A stretch of DNA of 64,000 nt from contig NZ_ASHX02000001.1 in NCBI RefSeq assembly GCF_000478605.2, forward strand, positions 3,325,895 to 3,389,894. The letters are read 5' to 3'. Of the stretch, positions 30,941-40,075 are shown piece by piece. A program made the position numbers and the translations under genes. The stretch comes from Streptomyces thermolilacinus SPC6. Lineage in GTDB: Bacteria > Actinomycetota > Actinomycetes > Streptomycetales > Streptomycetaceae. Numbering within the stretch: position 1 is the stretch's first letter; every line of letters starts with the position of its first letter. The notes beneath the pieces were generated by a model, which saw only the letters and a list, made by a program, of their open reading frames with translations, had not been told where the DNA came from and did not search any database.

Positions 30941-33900
30941 CTAGTTGGTGCCGATCTTCGCGAGCAGGTCGACGATCCGCGACTGCACCTCGGGGCTCGT
31001 GGACCGCTCCGCGAGGAACAGCACCGTCTCGCCCGATGCCAGCCGCGGCAGGTCCGCCTCGTCCAGTCCCGCCGACGTGTAGACGACCAGCGGCGTGCGG
31101 TTGAGGTGCCCGTTGGCGCGCAGCCAGTCGATGATCCCGGCCCGCCTGCGCCGTACCTGCATCAGATCCATGACCACGAGGTTCGGCGGCAGCTGGGAGG
31201 CCAGCGCGACGGCCTCGCCGTCCGTCGCCGCCCGCTGCACCCGCATGCCGCGCCGCTCCAGCGCGGCCGCCAGCGCGTGCGCGATCTCGTCGTGCTCCTC
31301 GATCAGCAGGACCCGCGACGGGTGCTGCTCGCTGTCGCGCGGCGCCAGCGCCTTGAGGAGTACGGCCGGATCGGCGCCGTACGCGGCCTCGCGGGTCGCC
31401 TGGCCGAGACCCGCCGCCAGCAGCACCGGGACCTCGGCGGCCACCGCGGCCTGGCGCAGCGACTGGAGGGCGGTACGCGTGATGGGTCCGGTCAGCGGGT
31501 CCACGAACAGGGCCGCCGGGAACGCGGCGATCTGCGCGTCCACCTCCTCGCGGGAGTGCACGATCACCGGCCGGTAGCCCCGGTCGGTCAGCGCCTGCTG
31601 CGTCGTCACGTCCGGTGCGGGCCACACGAGGAGACGGCGCGGGTTGTCCAGCGGCTCCGGCGGCAGCTCGTCGTCCACGGGCTGCGGCTGCGGCTCGTTG
31701 GCCACCTCCACGGCGCCGCCCGGCCCGTCCAACGGCTCGGGGCCCTCGTCCGCGCCCTCGTCCGGTGCCCCTATCTCGTACGCACGGCCCTCCGCGGCCG
31801 GGGGCGTGAGCAGCTGCTGGCCGTGGGGCGCGGGGGTGCCGGGCGCCGGGGGCGCGGTGGGCGGTGCGGGGGCGGCGGCCTCGGGGGCGGGCCGCGGGTC
31901 GGTCTCCGGGGGCGTGGCCAGCTTGCGGCGACGCCCGGAGCCGGTGCCGGTGCCTGTTCCCTGGGCGGGTGTCTGGTGCTGGACCGCGGTGGCCTGCTGG
32001 GCGAACGGCACGCCTTGGCCGAGGGTACGGACGCTGAACGCCCGCCCCTGCGTGGACCCGGCCGCGTCCACCGGCAGGCCGTTGGGGGGCGTGCCGGGCG
32101 CGGGGACGGGAGCCGCCGGGGCCTCCGCGGCGGGTGCCGCCGGGGCAGGGGGCGCTACGGCGCGGCGCCGCCCGGTGGGTACGGCGGTGCCGGGCGCGGG
32201 CGTGGGCGCCGGGTGCGCGCCGGGCGGCACGGGGGTGGTGCCGGGTGCGGCTGGGGCGCCGGGCGGGACCGGGGCGCCGGGGGTGACCGGCGGGACGGGG
32301 CCACCGGGTCCGGCGGGTGCGCCAGGGGCGGCCATGGGCGCGGCGGCACCCGGCGGCACGGGCGCCCCGGGGGCCTGCTCGGGCCCTGGTGCTCCCGGAA
32401 CCGGCGGTACGGCGGCGACCGGAGGTACCGGTGCGCCAGGCGGTACCGGCATGCCGGGCGCGACCGGCGGGGCCGGGATCGGGTGGGGCTGCGGCGGAGT
32501 GTGGTCGGCACCCGGCACCGCACGGACGGCGTCGTGGTGGCTGTCCGCGTCGGGCGCGGCAGGCACGACCGGCGCGGCGGGCGCGACCGGCGCGACCCGC
32601 TGGCTCCGGGCGGCCTGGCCCGGCGCGACCGGCTGGGCCTGGGCGGCCTGCGCCGCCTGAACGGCCTGTCCCCGCTGCCCCGCCTGCACCGGCCGGCCCG
32701 CCGCCTCCATGTGCTGCGGCGACTGGCCGCCCGGGGCGCGGTCCGCCTCCGCGGGGGGCAGCGCGAAGGCCGCCCGCCCCGTGCCCTCGGCGGTCGCGGC
32801 AGCGCGCTCCTGGCCCGCCGCGAGCGCCCGGCGCGCACGGCGCCCGGCAGGCGCGGGCGCCACTCCCTGCGCCGGTACAGGCGCCGGTCCCTGGGCCACC
32901 CCTTGCGCCCCGTGCACCCCTTGCGCTCCCTGCGCCGGTACGGGCGCGGCCGGGAGCGCCGGCACGGCACCCTCCTCCGCCGGGCCCCGACGCGCACGGC
33001 GCCCACCGCCCGGTACGGCGTCGCCCACGGGGCCCACGCCCTGCGGCGGCACGGTGTCGCCGAGGCCCGCCGGACGGGGCGGCGCGGCCGACTCGGCGGC
33101 CATCACGACGGAGCCCTCCGCCGCCGGTGCGGCCTCCGCCGGGCTGGGCCGCCCGCGACGGCGACCGGTCGGTTCGGGGCTCCCGGAATCCTGCGCGGGT
33201 ACGAGCCGCTGCTCGCCCGTCGTGTCACCGGTGGGCGCGGCGGCGCGGCGACGGCCGGTCGGCGGGACCGCCACGGGGTCCTCCGCACGTACCGGACTGT
33301 CGAGGAAGGCGTCCGTCGAGGCGCGCCGGGCCCGCCGCCGACCCCCGCCCGCAGTCGGCTCACCGGCACCGGAACCGGCACCGGCGCCCGTACCGGAACC
33401 AGGGCCGGACTGCTGCGCGGGCAGCGTCACGGCGACGCCCCCAGCGCCCGCGCCCCCGCCGTCAGCACCGCCACCATCCGCGGCACCGCCCTCAGGCCCA
33501 CCGCCGTCGGCAGCACCCGCCCCGGCAGCGGCCTCGTCGCCCTCCCGGGTGTCCGGCGCGACGGCACCGCCCCCGGCGCCCAGCGGAACCTCCAGCACAT
33601 AAGCGCTGCCGCTCGTACCGGGCACCTCGTGCGTCTGGAGGACACCGCCGTGCGCGCGGACGATCCCGCGCACGATCGGCTCGTGCACCGGGTCGCCGCC
33701 CGCGTACGGCCCTCGCACCTCGATCCGTACGACCTCGCCGCGCTGCGCCGCGGCCACGACGATCGTCGAGTCGGCGTAGCCGCCGTCCGCCACGACGCGC
33801 GCCTTGCCCGTGGAGTCCACGCCCGCGACGTCGGCGACCAGGTGCGCGAGGGCGGTGGCCAGGCGTACGCCGTCGATCTCCGCCTCGATGGGCGGCGCGT

Positions 33901-35209
33901 GCACCGCGAACTGCACCCGGCCCGGACCGATCAGCTCCACCGCGCCGTCGAGGCCGCTCGCCACGACCGCGTCGAGCAGCACCAGCTCCTTGCGCAGCTC
34001 CTCCTCGCCCGTGTCCAGCCGCTGGAAGCCGAGGACGTTGTCCACCAGGGTCGTCATCCGGGCGTACCCGGCGGCCAGGTGGTGGAGGATCTGGTTGGCC
34101 TCGGGCCACAGCTGCCCGGCCGGGTCGGCGGCGAGCGTGCCTAGCTCGCGGCGCAGCTCCTCCAGCGGGCCGCGCAGCGACTCGCCGAGGACGGCGGTCA
34201 GCTGGGTGTGCCGCCCGGCGAGCGACTCGTACCGCTTCCCGGCATCAGCGAGCCGCTCCTCGTACGCGGCGGTCTCCGCCTCGTGCTTCTCGGTGAGCGC
34301 GGCGGTCTCGGCCTCGTGCTTCTCGATGAGCGCGGCGGTCTCCGCCTTGTGCTTCTCGGTCAGCGCGGCGACCCGCTCGGCGTGCTCCTCGGTGAGCTGC
34401 TCGTACGGCCGCCGGTCGGCGAACGTCATGACCGCGCCGACCAGCTGGTCCCCGTCCCGTACGGGGGCGGTCGTCAGGTCCACCGGGACGGCGGAGCCGT
34501 CCTTCGCCCACACGACCTGCCCCCGGACGCGGTGCTTCCGCCCGGAGCGCAGCGTGTCGGCGAGCGGCGACTCGTCGTACGGGAACGGCTCGCCGTCCGC
34601 ACGCGAGTGCAGCATCAGCGGGTGGAGCTCCTTGCCGCCCAGCTCACCGGCCCGCCAGCCGAGGATCTGCGCGGCGGCGGGGTTGACCAGGACGATGCGC
34701 CCGTCCGTGTCCGTGCCGACGACGCCCTCGGACGCGGCGCGCAGGATCATCTCGGTCTGGCGCTGCGAACGGGCCAGTTCGGCCTCGGTGTCGATGGTGC
34801 CGGAGAGGTCGCGGACGACGATCATCAGCAACTCGTCGCCACTGTACGAGCCGGCCCCGTAGGAGTCGTACGCCTTGTCGCCGTCCTCCAGGCCCGCGCT
34901 GGTGACCTCGACGGGGAACTCGCTGCCGTCCGTCCGCCGCGCCATCATGCGGGTCGGCTTGGTCCGGCCCAGCGGGTCGGCCGCCTCGGGGCGCCGCATG
35001 GAGCCGGGGATGAGCCGCGAGTCGAACGACGGCAGCAGATCCAGCAGGCCGCGCCCCACCAGCGCCGTGCCGGGCGTCTCGAACATCTCGAGCGCGATGG
35101 TGTTGGCGTTGACGACCGTGCCGTTGGTGTTGACGAGGACCAGCCCGTCGGGCAGGGCGTCGAGTATGGCTGCGAGGCGAGCAGCGCCTCGGGATGGCCT
35201 GCTGCTCAC
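30941..35209 (-). CDS. Giant PAS/coiled-coil/REC signalling protein with degenerate kinase
   Basis: A 1422-aa protein; GTG 35209 follows GGGAGGAAG. Two PAS domains (about 10-140 and 150-265) are followed by four 11-residue repeats (xLTEKHEAETA pattern, about 271-315) forming a coiled-coil signalling helix. A histidine-kinase-like region comes next, with LGESLRGPLEEL where SHELRTPL is expected: the phospho-acceptor His is missing and no N or G boxes are readable. A roughly 600-residue Pro/Gly/Ala-rich linker follows. Two receiver-like domains end the protein; in the last, RVLLIEEHDE and LVVMDLM keep an Asp, but the conserved Lys is not evident. It probably acts as a scaffold or pseudokinase (inference). 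Confidence 0.75.
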   Translation of the reverse strand: MSSRPSRGAARLAAILDALPDGLVLVNTNGTVVNANTIALEMFETPGTALVGRGLLDLLPSFDSRLIPGSMRRPEAADPLGRTKPTRMMARRTDGSEFPVEVTSAGLEDGDKAYDSYGAGSYSGDELLMIVVRDLSGTIDTEAELARSQRQTEMILRAASEGVVGTDTDGRIVLVNPAAAQILGWRAGELGGKELHPLMLHSRADGEPFPYDESPLADTLRSGRKHRVRGQVVWAKDGSAVPVDLTTAPVRDGDQLVGAVMTFADRRPYEQLTEEHAERVAALTEKHKAETAALIEKHEAETAALTEKHEAETAAYEERLADAGKRYESLAGRHTQLTAVLGESLRGPLEELRRELGTLAADPAGQLWPEANQILHHLAAGYARMTTLVDNVLGFQRLDTGEEELRKELVLLDAVVASGLDGAVELIGPGRVQFAVHAPPIEAEIDGVRLATALAHLVADVAGVDSTGKARVVADGGYADSTIVVAAAQRGEVVRIEVRGPYAGGDPVHEPIVRGIVRAHGGVLQTHEVPGTSGSAYVLEVPLGAGGGAVAPDTREGDEAAAGAGAADGGGPEGGAADGGGADGGGAGAGGVAVTLPAQQSGPGSGTGAGAGSGAGEPTAGGGRRRARRASTDAFLDSPVRAEDPVAVPPTGRRRAAAPTGDTTGEQRLVPAQDSGSPEPTGRRRGRPSPAEAAPAAEGSVVMAAESAAPPRPAGLGDTVPPQGVGPVGDAVPGGGRRARRGPAEEGAVPALPAAPVPAQGAQGVHGAQGVAQGPAPVPAQGVAPAPAGRRARRALAAGQERAAATAEGTGRAAFALPPAEADRAPGGQSPQHMEAAGRPVQAGQRGQAVQAAQAAQAQPVAPGQAARSQRVAPVAPAAPVVPAAPDADSHHDAVRAVPGADHTPPQPHPIPAPPVAPGMPVPPGAPVPPVAAVPPVPGAPGPEQAPGAPVPPGAAAPMAAPGAPAGPGGPVPPVTPGAPVPPGAPAAPGTTPVPPGAHPAPTPAPGTAVPTGRRRAVAPPAPAAPAAEAPAAPVPAPGTPPNGLPVDAAGSTQGRAFSVRTLGQGVPFAQQATAVQHQTPAQGTGTGTGSGRRRKLATPPETDPRPAPEAAAPAPPTAPPAPGTPAPHGQQLLTPPAAEGRAYEIGAPDEGADEGPEPLDGPGGAVEVANEPQPQPVDDELPPEPLDNPRRLLVWPAPDVTTQQALTDRGYRPVIVHSREEVDAQIAAFPAALFVDPLTGPITRTALQSLRQAAVAAEVPVLLAAGLGQATREAAYGADPAVLLKALAPRDSEQHPSRVLLIEEHDEIAHALAAALERRGMRVQRAATDGEAVALASQLPPNLVVMDLMQVRRRRAGIIDWLRANGHLNRTPLVVYTSAGLDEADLPRLASGETVLFLAERSTSPEVQSRIVDLLAKIGTN

Positions 35210-35367
35210 GACGACGCTTCCTCCCACTGACCTACTGCCGCTTACGGAAGGGAGTCTAAGGGCTGGGGGTGTGGGAGGGGCGGTGGATGAGGGGGAGCTC
35301 TGCGCGAGGTTGTGTGCGCGCCGCGTACGCCCCCAGCCCGTAGTCACTGGTGAACGCGCCCGGCTCG

Positions 35368-35841
35368 CTACGACCGCGCCTGCGGGAGGACCGGCTGGAG
35401 GCTCTCCCAGCGGGCGATCTCGCAGCCGTTCGTCCGGGCGAAACGGGCGTCGACGTCACGGCCCTGCCAGGTGCCGGTGATACGTGCGGTGGCCGGGCCG
35501 CCGTGCTGCTGGGTGCACATCCGGTCCTGCGGGACGGGGGCGAACGGGTCCTGGCCGTCCTCGGACAGCTCCACCAGCCGGGCGCAGGCGCGGTCGGCGC
35601 GCGGGTGGGTGCCGCTGCCCTCGCCGCCGTCGCACTCCAGCTCGAACGTCCCGTCCGCTGTCGGGTTGCCGGACCGCTCCACGGTGATCGTCAGCGCGTC
35701 GGGGCCGGAGTCGGACGGGAGCAGCGGCGGGAGCTGCGCCAGCTGCGGCAGGGGCGGCAGGGGGGAGGCGACGGCGAGGGGCGCGGCGACGCCGAGGGCG
35801 GCGACGGAGGCGGCGGTGGTCAGGACGAGTCGGCGCAGCAT
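35368..35841 (-). CDS. Subtilisin inhibitor-like (SSI family) secreted protein
   Basis: A 157-aa secreted inhibitor. The signal peptide ends near residue 26 (LGVAAPLAVASP), and a Pro/Leu-rich linker precedes the SSI fold. Four Cys residues (FELECDGG, DRACARL, DRMCTQQ, TNGCEIARW) fit the two family disulfides. The end pattern TGTWQGRDVDARF and NGCEIARW matches SSI. Aligning CTQQHGGP with the SSI loop CPMVYDP puts Gln at the P1 position rather than Met or Lys, so target specificity may differ. It controls extracellular proteases in this genus. Confidence 0.83.
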   Translation of the reverse strand: MLRRLVLTTAASVAALGVAAPLAVASPLPPLPQLAQLPPLLPSDSGPDALTITVERSGNPTADGTFELECDGGEGSGTHPRADRACARLVELSEDGQDPFAPVPQDRMCTQQHGGPATARITGTWQGRDVDARFARTNGCEIARWESLQPVLPQARS

Positions 35842-36046
35842 GCGTACTCCTGGGTGCTCGGGAACCTGCGGGGCACCGGCGGGGCCCGGCTCCCCACCCC
35901 TCTAACGCTGCACCGGCCGCCGCGTTGCGCAACCGTAAGCCTTTGCCCTGCGCCCCCGGCGCCTAGTACCGTGGACGGCGATTGGTGACGCGGCCCCAGG
36001 CTGTGTCATCATCTGCACGCACCACACGCGCGAGCGCGGGTGCGCT

Positions 36047-36137
36047 GGAGGCGTCGCCTAGTCCGGTCTATGGCGCCGCACTGCTAATGCGGTTTGGGCT
36101 TTACCGTCCATCGAGGGTTCAAATCCCTCCGCCTCCG
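36047..36137 (+). tRNA. tRNA-Ser (anticodon GCU)
   Basis: 91 nt with acceptor GGAGGCG/CGCCTCC, discriminator G, anticodon stem CCGCA/TGCGG around CTGCTAA, a long variable arm and T-loop TTCAAAT. No encoded CCA. Confidence 0.96.
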
Positions 36138-36143
36138 CACCAA

Positions 36144-36172
36144 GGAAGCCCCGGCCCCAGGCCGGGGCTTCC
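36144..36172 (+). terminator. Terminator after tRNA-Ser(GCU)
   Basis: Perfect 13-bp arms GGAAGCCCCGGCC/GGCCGGGGCTTCC with a 3-nt loop, 6 bp after the tRNA. Confidence 0.88.
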
Positions 36173-36390
36173 GTCGTTCCCGGTCGGCTCCGGCGCTGCC
36201 CGGTCGCCTCTCCGGGTGCAGGGGCCTTGGAATCCGCCACCGCGAGCGCTTCGGGGGCGTGTTTGTCCAGGTTGTGACCGGTTTGGCTAATGGATTTCGC
36301 GTCCCGGCGCAGGTCATGTAATGTTGTTTCCGCAACGCCGACCGGGCCGAAAAGCCCGGGAGGAAAGCCAGGGAGTAAGATCACTGGCAG

Positions 36391-36463
36391 GCACTCGTAG
36401 CTTAACGGATAGAGCATCTGACTACGGATCAGAAGGTTGCAGGTTCGAATCCTGCCGAGTGCA
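36391..36463 (+). tRNA. tRNA-Arg (anticodon ACG)
   Basis: 73 nt with acceptor GCACTCG/CGAGTGC, discriminator A, anticodon loop CTACGGA and T-loop TTCGAAT. The A at the wobble position would be edited to inosine by TadA, which is encoded at 47.3 kb in this window. Confidence 0.96.
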
Positions 36464-36470
36464 CAGCAGG

Positions 36471-36502
36471 CCGAAGGCCCCGGAGAGATCCGGGGTCTTC
36501 GG
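36471..36502 (+). terminator. Terminator after tRNA-Arg
   Basis: 14-bp arms (36471-36484 and 36489-36502) with one G/T wobble, loop 4 nt, 7 bp after the tRNA. Confidence 0.8.
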
Positions 36503-36622
36503 CGTTTTCCGGGGGCGGTGTGCGGCGGGGGTGCCGGGTGGCTGTGGGACAGTGGCGCGCATGGTGGTGGAGGCCGGGGAGCGGTGGTTCGTGGTCGGGG
36601 GACCGCGCGTGCTTGACGCGTC

Positions 36623-37480
36623 GTGACGGGCGGGTGGCGGAGCCGGGGGGTCCGGTGGGTGGGGCGGCGGCCCGTGTGGGCGTGGGAGGGCGGGCGGACC
36701 AGTCCTCTCCCGTACGGGCGTGAGCTGGCGTTCCGGGTCGTCGGGGAGCGGCTGTGTCCGGGGGCGCGCGGCAACGCCTGCCCGGAGCGAGCCGTCGTCG
36801 GCGCCCGCGGCACCGGCGGGCTGTGCGCCCAGTGCGCGCGTCTCGACCGGGCGCACTCCGTCGCCGCCGACACCGCGCTCGACGACCCGAGGGTCTTCCG
36901 CGTGTACCTCGCCTGGTTCGGCGGCGCCCTCGTCAAGGTGGGCATCACCGCCGAGGAGCGGGGCGACGCGCGGCTGCTGGAACAGGGGGCCGTCGCGTTC
37001 GCCTGGCTCGGGCGCGGGCCGTTGATGGCCGCGCGGCGGACCGAGGAGGTGCTGGGCGCCGCGCTGGGCGTGCCCGACCGGATCCCGTACGCCGCCAAGC
37101 GCCTCGCCCGCGCCGGGCTGCCCGGCCCGGAGGAGCGCGCGGCCGAGGTGGAGCGGCTGTACCGGGCCGCCCGCGCCGTACCGGGGTGGGGAGACACGCT
37201 GGAGGCCCTGCCGTTCGCCGGGGTGCGGGACCACGCCGAGGTGTTCGGGCTGGACCGGGTGGCGCGGATCGACGGTGTCGTCGGCGCCGCGGGCGGCCTC
37301 GTGGCGGGCGGGGAGCTGGCGGGCACGCTGCTCGCGGTCGCCGGGCCCGATCTGCACCTGGAGCTGGGCGACGGGCGGCAGGTGGTGCTCGACGGCCGGC
37401 TGGTCGCCGGATGGGAGCTCGCCCGGGGCGGCGGGCGGATGACCCTGCCGGTCGATGCCGTCCAGAGGGGGCTGTTCTGA
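36623..37480 (+). CDS. DUF2797 family protein
   Basis: A 285-aa protein of unknown function. The N-terminal third contains the PLPYGRELAFRVVGERLCPG block and a Cys set (CPGARGNACPE and CAQCARLD) suggesting zinc binding. A VKVGITAEERGDARLLEQGA segment of GIY-YIG-like appearance follows, which DUF2797 proteins share; catalytic activity is not established. The start GTG 36623 has no clear ribosome-binding site, and an overlapping upstream 21-codon frame starting ATG 36561 ends at its GTGA, so coupling is possible. It is monocistronic. Confidence 0.72.
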   Translation: MTGGWRSRGVRWVGRRPVWAWEGGRTSPLPYGRELAFRVVGERLCPGARGNACPERAVVGARGTGGLCAQCARLDRAHSVAADTALDDPRVFRVYLAWFGGALVKVGITAEERGDARLLEQGAVAFAWLGRGPLMAARRTEEVLGAALGVPDRIPYAAKRLARAGLPGPEERAAEVERLYRAARAVPGWGDTLEALPFAGVRDHAEVFGLDRVARIDGVVGAAGGLVAGGELAGTLLAVAGPDLHLELGDGRQVVLDGRLVAGWELARGGGRMTLPVDAVQRGLF

Positions 37481-37602
37481 AGCCGTAGGGGACGGCGGGG
37501 GCTGCCTCGGGGTGACCGGGCGGTCGCCGTGCCGGTGGGATTCTCAGGGAAATCACAGGAACCCGTAAGCGGCCTCTCAGCCGCCCCGCCCAGCCTGACG
37601 GT

Positions 37603-38358
37603 ATGACCGTCTCCCCTCCCCAGCCCCGTGCCCGTGTCCGCTCCCGCTCCGAGACGCGGCGGTCCGACGGCAGGCCGGTCCGCGTGCTCGTCGTGGGCGG
37701 CGAGTCGTCCCTCTCCGAACTCCTGTCCCTGGCCCTGCGCTACGAGGGCTGGGAGGTCCGCACCGCCGGGAACGGCGCCGACGCCGTGAGCGCCGCCCGC
37801 GACGTCCGGCCCGACGCCGTCGTCCTGGACGTGACGCCGCCCGGTGTCGACGGGCTGAGCGTGCTCCACCGGCTGCGCCGCGACCACCCCGACGTGCCCG
37901 TCCTGTTCCTCACGCCCGGGGACTCCGTCGAGGACCGTGTCGCCGGGCTCACCGCGGGCGGCGACGACTGCGTGGCCAAGCCGTTCGCCCTGGAGGAGGT
38001 CGTCGCCCGGCTGCGCGGGCTGATCCGCCGCTCCGGCGCCGCGCCCGCCCGCGGCGACTCGCTGCTCGTCGTGGGCGACCTCACCCTGGACGAGGACAGC
38101 CACGAGGTGGCCCGTGGCGGGCAGGGCATCCACCTGACGGCCACCGAGTTCGAACTGCTGCGGTTCCTCATGCGCAACCCGCGGCGCGTCCTCAGCAAGG
38201 CCCAGATCCTCGACCGCGTCTGGTCGTACGACTTCGGCGGCCGGGCCAACGTGGTCGAGCTGTACATCTCGTACCTCCGCCGCAAGATCGACGCGGGCCG
38301 CACCCCGATGATCCACACGCGGCGCGGCGCCGGGTACCTGATCAAGCCGGGTGAATGA
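37603..38358 (+). CDS. OmpR-family response regulator, orphan, altered acidic pocket
   Basis: A 251-aa DNA-binding regulator. A basic N-terminal tail (1-25) precedes the receiver domain. VRVLVVGGESSLSELL replaces the usual VDDE acidic pair with GGE, while the phospho-acceptor Asp (VVLDVTPPGVDG) and the Lys (CVAKPF) are kept. The C-terminal winged helix is complete (HLTATEFELLRFLMRNPRRVLSK, VVELYISYLRRKID, TRRGAGYLIKP). No histidine kinase gene is adjacent; the next gene is an MFS exporter. Phosphorylation may be weak or independent of a canonical kinase. Confidence 0.85.
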   Translation: MTVSPPQPRARVRSRSETRRSDGRPVRVLVVGGESSLSELLSLALRYEGWEVRTAGNGADAVSAARDVRPDAVVLDVTPPGVDGLSVLHRLRRDHPDVPVLFLTPGDSVEDRVAGLTAGGDDCVAKPFALEEVVARLRGLIRRSGAAPARGDSLLVVGDLTLDEDSHEVARGGQGIHLTATEFELLRFLMRNPRRVLSKAQILDRVWSYDFGGRANVVELYISYLRRKIDAGRTPMIHTRRGAGYLIKPGE

Positions 38359-38487
38359 CCGTACGGGAGGTGTGTCGGGCCCCGTGGTCGGCCCTGACGG
38401 GTGTGGCAGCGGCCCGGTGGCAGGAAGTGGCCGGAAAGGGGTGCCTGTCGATGGCCGGAAGAAATCCCTATACGGCGTAAGAGGTGA

Positions 38488-38530
38488 CCTTGTACGGTGT
38501 ACGGGAAACAGTCCCTTACACCGTACAAGG
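38488..38530. promoter_or_regulatory. 19-bp hairpin/operator over the MFS ribosome-binding site
   Basis: Arms 38488-38506 and 38512-38530 pair at 18 of 19 positions around AACAG; the outer 14 bp are CCTTGTACGGTGTA/TACACCGTACAAGG. The 3' arm includes part of the AAGGAG ribosome-binding site of the MFS gene. A related half-site TACGGCGTA lies at 38471-38479. This is the likely operator of the TetR protein encoded downstream. Confidence 0.75.
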
Positions 38531-38538
38531 AGTGCCTC

Positions 38539-40044
38539 TTGACGGCGACGACCGCCGAGACCCCGAACCCCGCCGCCGCGTCCGGCGGCGGCCACCCGCA
38601 GCGCTGGCTGATCCTCGGCGTCATCTGCCTGGCCCAGCTCACCGTGTTGCTCGACAACACCGTCCTGAACGTGGCCATCCCGTCCCTCACGCGGGAGCTG
38701 AACGCGTCCACCGCCGACATCCAGTGGATGATCAACGCGTACGCGCTCGTCCAGTCCGGCCTCCTCCTCACCGCCGGGAACGCAGCCGACCGCTACGGCC
38801 GCAAGCGCATGCTGCTCACCGGCCTGGTGCTGTTCGGTGTCGGCTCGCTCGCCGCCGGTCTCGCGCAGAGCTCCGCCCAGCTGATCGCCGCGCGGGCGGG
38901 CATGGGCATCGGCGGCGCGCTGCTGATGACCACGACCCTCGCGGTCGTCGTGCAGATCTTCGACGAATCGGAGCGCGTCAAGGCCATCGCCATCTGGTCC
39001 ACCGTCAGCTCGCTGGGCTTCGCGGCGGGCCCGCTGCTGGGCGGCTTCATGCTCGACCACTTCTGGTGGGGCGCGATCTTCCTGATCAACTTGCCGGTCG
39101 CGGCTGTCGGCCTGGTCGCCGTCGCCGTCCTCGTACCGGAGTCCAAGCACAGGCAGGGCGACCGCCCCGACCTGCTCGGCGCGGTGCTGTCCACGATCGG
39201 CATGACCGCCCTCGTGTACGCGATCATCAACGGCCCCGACCACGGCTGGCTGTCCGGCCATGTGCTGGTGTCGGCGACGCTCGGCCTCCTCGCCATGGGC
39301 GCCTTCGCGTTCTGGGAGCTGCGCACCCCGTACCCCATGCTGGACATGCACTTCTTCCGCAACCAGCGGTTCGTCGGCGCCGTCGCGGGCGCGATCCTCG
39401 TCGCGTTCGGCATGACCGGGTCGCTGTTCCTGCTCACCCAGCACCTGCAGTTCGTCCTCGGGTACGACCCGCTCGACGCGGGCCTGCGGACGGCGCCGCT
39501 CGCGCTGACCGTCGTCGTGCTGAACCTGAGCGGCGTCGGCGCCCGGCTGCTGCCGAGGGTGGGCACGCCCGGCACGATCGCCCTCGGCATGGCCCTGGTC
39601 TCCGGCGGCCTCGCGTCGATCGCGCTCCTCGGCTCCCAGGGGTACGGCGGGATGCTGCTCGGCCTGGTCGTCATGGGCGCCGGCGTCTCTTTGTCGATGC
39701 CCGCCATGGCCAACGCCATCATGAGCGCGATCCCCCCGGAGAAGGCCGGGGTCGGCGCCGGGATCAACGGCACGCTCGCCGAGTTCGGCAACGGCCTCGG
39801 TGTGGCGGTGCTCGGCGCCGTGCTCAACGCCCGGTTCACGGCGCTCGCCTCCGTGGCGGCCGTGTCGCTGCCCGCGGCGCTGGCGGAGGCCGACGGTCCG
39901 GCGGAGCGCGCGCGGATCGCAAACGCCTTCGCGGCGGGCCTGGAGACGAGCCAACTCGTCGGCGCCGTCGCGGTCCTGGCGGGCGGCCTCCTCGCGGCGC
40001 TGCTGCTGCGTCGTGCGGAGCGCGGGACGAGGGCGGCGGCATAG
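38539..40044 (+). CDS. MFS drug exporter, DHA2 (EmrB/QacA) family
   Basis: A 501-aa protein with TTG 38539 chosen because AAGGAG lies 6 nt upstream. About 14 membrane segments are readable. The motif D1-like LDNTVLNVAIPSL is in TMS1, GNAADRYGRKRMLL in the TMS2-3 loop, and a family motif C-like GPLLGGFMLDHFWWG follows. It should export drugs or toxic compounds with proton antiport. The adjacent downstream TetR gene and the 19-bp palindrome over its leader suggest substrate-induced derepression. Confidence 0.9.
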   Translation: MTATTAETPNPAAASGGGHPQRWLILGVICLAQLTVLLDNTVLNVAIPSLTRELNASTADIQWMINAYALVQSGLLLTAGNAADRYGRKRMLLTGLVLFGVGSLAAGLAQSSAQLIAARAGMGIGGALLMTTTLAVVVQIFDESERVKAIAIWSTVSSLGFAAGPLLGGFMLDHFWWGAIFLINLPVAAVGLVAVAVLVPESKHRQGDRPDLLGAVLSTIGMTALVYAIINGPDHGWLSGHVLVSATLGLLAMGAFAFWELRTPYPMLDMHFFRNQRFVGAVAGAILVAFGMTGSLFLLTQHLQFVLGYDPLDAGLRTAPLALTVVVLNLSGVGARLLPRVGTPGTIALGMALVSGGLASIALLGSQGYGGMLLGLVVMGAGVSLSMPAMANAIMSAIPPEKAGVGAGINGTLAEFGNGLGVAVLGAVLNARFTALASVAAVSLPAALAEADGPAERARIANAFAAGLETSQLVGAVAVLAGGLLAALLLRRAERGTRAAA

Positions 40045-40075
40045 CATCGGCCCGCACGGAAAGAGGAGGAAGCCC

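Noticed and set aside
30917..34144. Long + strand open frame (over 1,000 codons) opposite the PAS/REC protein
   Set aside because: Low-complexity Arg/Gly composition reflecting the complementary strand of the Pro/Gly linker; no domain recognised.
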